Shown here in pieces: positions 13,123 through 18,510 of a stretch of DNA of 18,510 nt; position 1 is the first letter of the stretch; each line of letters opens with the position of its first letter. This DNA comes from Prolixibacteraceae bacterium (GTDB lineage Bacteria; Bacteroidota; Bacteroidia; Bacteroidales; Prolixibacteraceae): contig JAFGDX010000278.1 of NCBI GenBank assembly GCA_016931875.1, positions 1 to 18,510 on the forward strand, written 5' to 3'. Position numbers and translations under genes: made by a program. The notes beneath the pieces were generated by a model. The model saw nothing but the letters and a program-made list of their open reading frames with translations. It made no database searches and was not told the origin of the DNA.

Positions 13123-15309
13123 ATGAAAAGGGAGAGTTCATTAACAGATAAACTACAGTACTTTTTTGGATTCGATAGATTCAAAGGTCAACAGGAGGAG
13201 GCAGTAAAAAGTGTTTTGGAAGGCAACAATACATTTGTTTTGATGCCCACGGGCGGAGGAAAATCGTTAATTTACCAGCTACCCGCTCTTTTGCTTGATG
13301 GAACAGCCATTGTTATTTCTCCACTTATTGCATTAATGAAAAACCAGGTAGATTCCATTCGCGGTATGCAGACGGAAGACAATGTGGCTCATTTTTTAAA
13401 TTCCTCATTGTCAAAAGCAGCTATCCAGGAAGTAAAAAAAGATATCCTGAAAGGAAAAACAAAACTGTTGTATGTGGCGCCGGAATCATTAACCAAAGAA
13501 GAAAACATTGAGTTTTTGAAAAAGGTTAAAATCTCGTTTTATGCCATCGATGAGGCACACTGTATTTCTGAATGGGGCCACGATTTCAGACCCGAATACC
13601 GCAGAATTAAACCCATTGTTGAAGAAATTGGCAAATCGCCCATCGTTGCCTTAACCGCTACGGCCACGGCAAAAGTTCAGCACGATATTCAAAAGAACCT
13701 TGGCATTTTGGATGCACGCGTATTTAAAGCATCGTTTAACCGCGAAAATCTTTACTACGAAATTCGACCAAAAGTAAAACCCGAAAACCAAATCATTAAA
13801 TTTATCAAACAAAACGAAGGAAAATCGGGAATTATTTATTGCCTGAGCCGTAAGAAAGTGGAAGAACTGGCTGAAACACTGCAGGTAAACGGAATAAAGG
13901 CACTGCCCTACCATGCAGGAATGGATGCAGCAACACGATCAGGAAACCAGGATAAATTTTTAATGGAAGAAGTGGATGTGATTGTGGCAACCATCGCTTT
14001 CGGAATGGGCATTGACAAACCCGATGTACGCTTTGTTATTCATTATGATATTCCCAAAAGCCTTGAAGGGTATTACCAGGAAACCGGGCGTGCCGGACGC
14101 GACGGTGGAGAAGGAAAATGCATTACTTTTTACAGTTATAAAGACATTCAGAAACTGGAAAAATTTATGCACGGAAAACCAGTGGCTGAACAGGAAATCG
14201 GGAAGCAGTTGCTGCTCGATACGGTTTCTTACGCCGAATCGGCCATTTGCCGGAGAATTATTCTGCTGAACTATTTTGGTGAAAAGTATGAAAATGACAA
14301 CTGCGGAAACTGCGACAATTGCCTCAACCCAAAAGAAAAAATAGAGGCAAGCGATGAAATTGTCCGTGCCTTAAAAGCCATCATTGAAGTAAATGAAAAA
14401 TACAAGGGAGAACACATTGCCAACATCCTGATCGGAAACAAAACGGCGGCCATAAAATCGTTCAAACATTACACCCTCGAATCGTTTGGCTCGGGGAGAG
14501 ATCATGATGAAAAATTCTGGAATGCCGTTTTCCGGCAGTCGATGATTGCCGGCCTGATTAACAAGGATATTGAAAACTACGGGCTTCTTAAAATGACCGA
14601 AAAGGGTCATGATTTTTTGCAAGCGCCCACCAGCTTTTTACTGGTAAAAAATCATAATTACGAGGAAGAGGAAGAGACTGCAGGCGCCGGAGGAGCACCC
14701 TCGGGAGCTACAAGCGGAGATCCGCAACTGTATTCCATCCTGAAGGATCTTCGAAAAAAAACAGCCAAAAAACACAACCTCCCGCCCTTTGTTATATTTC
14801 AGGACCCATCGTTGGCCGACATGTCAATTCAGTACCCGGTTTCAATCGACGAACTGCAAAAAATACAAGGGGTTGGACAAGGAAAAGCCAAAAGATACGG
14901 GAAAGAATTTGTTGAACTGATAAAAAAATACGTTGAAGAAAACGAAATTGAACGCCCGGAAGACCTTGTGGTGCGAACCGTGGCCAACAAGTCGAAAATG
15001 AAAGTTTTTATCATTCAGAGCATCGACCGCAAAATTTCGTTTGATGACATTGCCAATTCACAGGGAGTGGAAATTAAAGATATAATCACCGAAGTGGAAG
15101 CCATTGTAAATTCAGGCACACGTTTAAATATCGACTACTATATAAACGATGTTCTGGATGAAGATCACCAGGATGAAATTTTTGAATATTTCAGAGAATC
15201 TGAAACCGACTCGATTGAAGATGCCATTCAGGAATTGGGAGAAGACGAGTATTCTGAAGAAGATATTCGACTGATGCGTATTAAATTTATTTCCGATTTG
15301 GGAAATTAA
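13123..15309 (+). CDS. recQ: ATP-dependent DNA helicase RecQ
   Basis: RecQ is a 3'-5' helicase that unwinds recombination and replication intermediates. The 728-residue protein is complete. The helicase core shows motif 0 FGFDRFKGQQEEAV (15-28), Walker A MPTGGGKSLIYQLPAL (41-56), DEAH with the RecQ aromatic loop (143-160), LTATAT (177-182), YHAGM (263-267) and QETGRAGRDG (319-328). The zinc-binding cysteines are C376, C394, C397 and C400. A winged-helix RQC region follows, then an acidic, Gly/Ala-rich linker (513-533), an HRDC domain (about 535-605, ending GVGQGKAKRYGKEFVELIKKYV) and a C-terminal helix-turn-helix-like domain with an acidic tail (about 625-728). E. coli RecQ is about 610 residues; the extra length is this last domain, which is common in Bacteroidota. 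ATG 13123 matches the family start. Confidence 0.97.
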   Translation: MKRESSLTDKLQYFFGFDRFKGQQEEAVKSVLEGNNTFVLMPTGGGKSLIYQLPALLLDGTAIVISPLIALMKNQVDSIRGMQTEDNVAHFLNSSLSKAAIQEVKKDILKGKTKLLYVAPESLTKEENIEFLKKVKISFYAIDEAHCISEWGHDFRPEYRRIKPIVEEIGKSPIVALTATATAKVQHDIQKNLGILDARVFKASFNRENLYYEIRPKVKPENQIIKFIKQNEGKSGIIYCLSRKKVEELAETLQVNGIKALPYHAGMDAATRSGNQDKFLMEEVDVIVATIAFGMGIDKPDVRFVIHYDIPKSLEGYYQETGRAGRDGGEGKCITFYSYKDIQKLEKFMHGKPVAEQEIGKQLLLDTVSYAESAICRRIILLNYFGEKYENDNCGNCDNCLNPKEKIEASDEIVRALKAIIEVNEKYKGEHIANILIGNKTAAIKSFKHYTLESFGSGRDHDEKFWNAVFRQSMIAGLINKDIENYGLLKMTEKGHDFLQAPTSFLLVKNHNYEEEEETAGAGGAPSGATSGDPQLYSILKDLRKKTAKKHNLPPFVIFQDPSLADMSIQYPVSIDELQKIQGVGQGKAKRYGKEFVELIKKYVEENEIERPEDLVVRTVANKSKMKVFIIQSIDRKISFDDIANSQGVEIKDIITEVEAIVNSGTRLNIDYYINDVLDEDHQDEIFEYFRESETDSIEDAIQELGEDEYSEEDIRLMRIKFISDLGN

Positions 15310-15364
15310 TCCATACCAAAATGTCTTTTTCCTGTTTTCCCCATGCAATAAAGTTGAAATTTCT

Positions 15365-15372
15365 TAGTTTTG
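15365..15372 (+). promoter_or_regulatory. Probable -7 promoter box of ahcY (TAGTTTTG)
   Basis: TAGTTTTG plus C matches TAnnTTTG exactly, 47 bases before the ahcY ATG and 55 bases after the recQ stop. No -33 TTTG is seen at normal spacing, and no SAH- or SAM-riboswitch-like fold is apparent in the short leader. Confidence 0.45.
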
Positions 15373-15416
15373 CATAAATTTAATTTCCAAAGTGTAAACA
15401 TATAATTTGAATGTAA

Positions 15417-16841
<1,425 letters not shown>

Positions 16842-16860
16842 AATACTTTATCATTAACTA

Positions 16861-16894
16861 AAAGTGGGTTTTGGGTTTCCGGAACCCACTTTTT
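16861..16894. terminator. Bidirectional terminator between ahcY and the lipoprotein gene
   Basis: AAAGTGGGTT (16861-16870) pairs perfectly with AACCCACTTT (16883-16892), followed by further T residues to 16894; read on the minus strand the stem ends in TTTTAG. It lies between convergent genes. The loop (GGGTTTCC) can form a competing shorter stem with the right arm. Confidence 0.88.
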
Positions 16895-17327
16895 AATTGT
16901 ACACCCGAAGTGTTGAGTTATCGAGGAACGAAACCTGATAAGATCGAAGCGGACGTGTGGCAGGGCCGTCTGACGGATACCCCCCTCCAATCAGAATAAA
17001 CTGAGAACCACAACATTCGCAGGTTCCCAAAACACCTTCATTTTTTAACCGGCAGGTACTGCTTACCTCGTATGAACAGGTAGCATCAAAAGCATAATAC
17101 GACCCCGGAAGTTCACAATAAACAATTACTCCCCCAAAACCGGCATTGGCAAAAAATACCGAATTACCAGGTACTGTCAGGTCGTTATAAATATTCAGGT
17201 TAATTGTAAACGGAACCAAAACATCGGGAATAAGCGCATTGTCTTCCTTATCGCACGAAACGGAAAACAAAACCGCTACCAATACAACAACAAAATACAC
17301 AGCACTTTTTTGGAACAACTGCTTCAT
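16893..17327 (-). CDS. Rieske-fold-like lipoprotein with altered cluster ligands
   Basis: A 144-residue predicted lipoprotein: a basic start MKQLFQK, hydrophobic segment (9-21) and lipobox FSVSC with Cys25 as lipid attachment site. The mature part follows the pattern of small Rieske 2Fe-2S domains: PGSVFFANAGF-like strands, GSYYAFDATC, then TCECCGSQF and GPATRPLRSYQV. The Rieske ligand pattern is C-x-H ... C-x-x-H; here the equivalent positions are C84-x-Y86 and C103-x-x-C106 with a 16-residue gap, so both histidines are replaced (Tyr and Cys). Extra cysteines are C71, C92 and C105. It may bind another cluster or a metal through cysteines, or only keep the fold. The start at 17327 gives a standard lipoprotein signal; a frame reaching 17354 would overlap a likely promoter (TACTTTG, minus strand). 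It is convergent with ahcY and divergent from the next gene. Confidence 0.7.
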   Translation of the reverse strand: MKQLFQKSAVYFVVVLVAVLFSVSCDKEDNALIPDVLVPFTINLNIYNDLTVPGNSVFFANAGFGGVIVYCELPGSYYAFDATCSYEVSSTCRLKNEGVLGTCECCGSQFILIGGGYPSDGPATRPLRSYQVSFLDNSTLRVYN

Positions 17328-17374
17328 TTTATTTAATTTTACTAAAAACTTCAAAGTAAACCATTTTATTATAT

Positions 17375-17382
17375 TAATTTTG
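17375..17382 (+). promoter_or_regulatory. -7 promoter box directly before the small membrane protein gene (TAATTTTG)
   Basis: TAATTTTG matches TAnnTTTG exactly and ends only 5 bases before the ATG at 17388. Initiation at the usual distance would fall on or next to the start codon, implying a leaderless or nearly leaderless mRNA. Confidence 0.45.
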
Positions 17383-17387
17383 GATGT

Positions 17388-17792
17388 ATGGATGATTTAA
17401 TTGTTATAATACTAACGTTTATTATTGCTGCTGCCGGCATGATTGGCCAGATCAGGAAAAAAAAACAGTCACAGGCCGAAACGGAGGGAGAGCAGCCTAA
17501 CTCATCAGATAACTTCTGGGAGTTTTTGGAAGATTTTGGCGGTGAACCACAACGGCAGGAAGTTGTAGCATCACCAGAGCCGCCAAAAACAGCAGAAAAA
17601 TACGACGAACAGCCCAAATATACTTTTGACGCTAAAAATGAAGGACAAAAAACGGTAGACATAGAAAGTGATTTTATAAAAGACAAAATTACACATCCCG
17701 CGCACAACGACAGGAAAGAAAGGATTTCAGACAACTTCTCGTTGAGGAAAGCGGTAATTTACAGCGAGATATTGAATAGAAAATACACATAA
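17388..17792 (+). CDS. Small single-pass membrane protein, function unknown
   Basis: A 134-residue protein I cannot assign to a named family. Residues 3-20 (DLIVIILTFIIAAAGMIG) form one transmembrane helix, followed by a basic cluster QIRKKKQ, which places the rest in the cytoplasm. The middle (about 25-115) is polar, rich in Glu, Asp, Pro and Gln, and looks disordered, with a WEFLEDFGG patch. The C-terminus is compact and hydrophobic: FSLRKAVIYSEILNRKYT (117-134). I recall similar (L)RKAVIYSEILNR tails on small proteins in other Bacteroidota, which suggests a conserved docking peptide; this is from memory and unverified. It is divergent from the lipoprotein gene, and greA follows 142 bases downstream beyond a terminator-like hairpin. 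Confidence 0.75.
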   Translation: MDDLIVIILTFIIAAAGMIGQIRKKKQSQAETEGEQPNSSDNFWEFLEDFGGEPQRQEVVASPEPPKTAEKYDEQPKYTFDAKNEGQKTVDIESDFIKDKITHPAHNDRKERISDNFSLRKAVIYSEILNRKYT

Positions 17793-17848
17793 AACATTCA
17801 TACTTACTATTTTTTAGGCAAGAACATTTTAAATTAGAATAAAAAATT

Positions 17849-17856
17849 TAATTTTG
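17849..17856 (+). promoter_or_regulatory. Probable -7 promoter box of greA (TAATTTTG)
   Basis: TAATTTTG plus C matches TAnnTTTG exactly. The expected initiation point (about 17862) coincides with the first bases of the leader hairpin. No TTTG is seen at -33, only TTTT at 17827-17830, which gives an 18-base spacer. Confidence 0.5.
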
Positions 17857-17860
17857 CACA

Positions 17861-17901
17861 AGGAAGAGTTCCGGAATTCTGGAATTCTTTCTGTTTTTTT
17901 T
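17861..17901 (+). terminator. Terminator-like hairpin in the greA leader (candidate attenuator)
   Basis: AGGAAGAGTTCC (17861-17872) pairs along its whole length with GGAATTCTTTCT (17881-17892), two pairs being G-U, around an 8-base loop. After one G, eight T residues follow (17894-17901). Only 33 bases remain before the greA ATG, with no promoter-like sequence in them, so greA transcripts must pass through this hairpin. It may also end transcripts from the gene at 17388-17792. Confidence 0.8.
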
Positions 17902-17920
17902 ATACGGTAACAAGAAAGAA

Positions 17921-17927
17921 AAGGAGG
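17921..17927 (+). promoter_or_regulatory. Strong Shine-Dalgarno sequence of greA (AAGGAGG)
   Basis: AAGGAGG stands 7 bases before the greA ATG, ideal spacing. No other start that I examined in this window has such a site, in keeping with the general scarcity of Shine-Dalgarno sequences in Bacteroidota. Confidence 0.8.
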
Positions 17928-17934
17928 ATTTAGA

Positions 17935-18408
17935 ATGTCCCAGGTAACATATTTAACACAAGAAGGATTAAACAAGCTCAAAAAAGAGCTGGAGCATTTA
18001 ATCAACGTAGAGCGACCGGCAATTTCAAAACAAATTGGTGAAGCCATTGAAAAGGGCGACATTTCGGAAAATGCTGAATACGATGCGGCAAAAGATGCAC
18101 AGGGAATGCTGGAAGCAAAAATTGCCCAGATCCAGACAAAAATTGCCAATGCGCGTATCCTCGATCAATCGAAAATTGATACTTCGCAGGTTCAGATACT
18201 GAACAAAGTGACAATCAAAAACAAAAAGAATAATGCAACCATGCAGTACATGCTGGTTCCAGAAAGTGAGGCAAACCTGAAAGAAGGTAAAATTTCAATC
18301 AGCACACCCATTGCCAAAGGACTGCTGGGCAAAAAAGTTGGCGATGTTGTGGAGATAAAAGTACCGTCAGGCGTTATTCCCTTTGAAATCGTAGAAATTT
18401 CATTATAA
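17935..18408 (+). CDS. greA: Transcription elongation factor GreA
   Basis: GreA enters the secondary channel of backtracked RNA polymerase and stimulates cleavage of the extruded RNA. The 157-residue product has the normal length and both domains: an N-terminal antiparallel coiled coil (about 1-75) with the acidic tip [13 protein letters not shown] (41-53, Asp42 and Glu45 being the pair that holds the catalytic magnesium), and a C-terminal FKBP-like domain with [31 protein letters not shown] and the end FEIVEIS. The ATG is fixed by an AAGGAGG ribosome-binding site. A terminator-like hairpin sits in the leader, so expression may be limited by attenuation. The HIT-family gene starts one base after the stop, so the two form an operon. 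Confidence 0.97.
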   Translation: MSQVTYLTQEGLNKLKKELEHLINVERPAISKQIGEAIEKGDISENAEYDAAKDAQGMLEAKIAQIQTKIANARILDQSKIDTSQVQILNKVTIKNKKNNATMQYMLVPESEANLKEGKISISTPIAKGLLGKKVGDVVEIKVPSGVIPFEIVEISL

Positions 18409-18409
18409 A

Positions 18410-18510
18410 ATGGCAAGTATTTTCACCAAAATAGTAAACAACGAAATTCCGGCTTACAAAGTCGCGGAAAATGAAAACTGCTTTGCTTTTCTCGATATCT
18501 TCCCCGTTGC
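18410..18510 (+). CDS. HIT-family (histidine triad) protein, N-terminal part, cut by the window edge
   Basis: Only 33 codons are visible. The start [21 protein letters not shown] followed by [11 protein letters not shown] is the classic beginning of HIT hydrolases (the IFxKIxxxEIPAxxVxExxxxxAFLDIxP pattern); the HxHxHxx triad itself lies beyond the window. HIT proteins hydrolyse or transfer nucleotides from small nucleotide conjugates. The ATG is one base after the greA stop, so co-transcription and perhaps coupled translation with greA is expected. Confidence 0.92.
   Translation, partial: MASIFTKIVNNEIPAYKVAENENCFAFLDIFPV

Overview
The window looks like chromosomal core genome from a member of the Bacteroidota, probably near the Marinilabiliales/Prolixibacteraceae. 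The lineage is an inference from gene content and style. A SecF-type end of a SecDF protein, Bacteroidota-type LolD, TIGR02757 and DUF7033 families, and several TAnnTTTG-type -7 promoter boxes all point that way, as does the near absence of Shine-Dalgarno sequences. I see no phage, insertion sequence, CRISPR array, plasmid function or defence island.

Layout. At 1-705 is the 3' end of secDF, closed by a strong terminator. Then on the plus strand come tatA (822-1178), lolD (1367-2017, TTG start), a TIGR02757/DUF2400 protein (2030-2794) and a TrmN6-type tRNA methyltransferase (2798-3511). The methyltransferase shares its stop with a convergent flavodoxin (3508-4014, minus). The flavodoxin is divergent from a ferredoxin-NADP-reductase-like flavoprotein (4215-4895, plus), and the two could be a redox pair. 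From 10625 down to 4950 runs a tightly packed minus-strand block: radC, a DUF7033/deacetylase-like protein, a FemAB/GNAT-like acyltransferase, a NodB-type deacetylase, a second GNAT protein and upp. The four middle genes overlap or abut and look like a surface-glycan or envelope modification cassette of unknown substrate. Upstream of radC, tRNA-Glu(UUC) and rpsT share one transcript driven by the best promoter in the window. Next are lptB and tatC (minus), divergent from recQ (plus), then ahcY (plus). A Rieske-like lipoprotein (minus) is convergent with ahcY. The right edge has a small membrane protein with a conserved-looking C-terminal tail, then greA and the first third of a HIT-family gene.

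Themes. Many genes serve envelope biogenesis: SecDF and Tat export, LolD lipoprotein release, LptB LPS export, and the deacetylase/acyltransferase cassette. The rest is housekeeping: tRNA, ribosome, UMP salvage, SAH recycling, DNA repair and RNA polymerase rescue.

Most notable. (1) The greA leader holds a 12-bp hairpin followed by eight T residues, placed between the only visible promoter box and the greA start. It is a candidate attenuator that would release a ~40-nt RNA, like the greA leader RNAs of E. coli but different in sequence. (2) The lipoprotein keeps Rieske spacing but has Tyr and Cys where the two histidine ligands belong. (3) The TatA tail is a run of 11-residue repeats.
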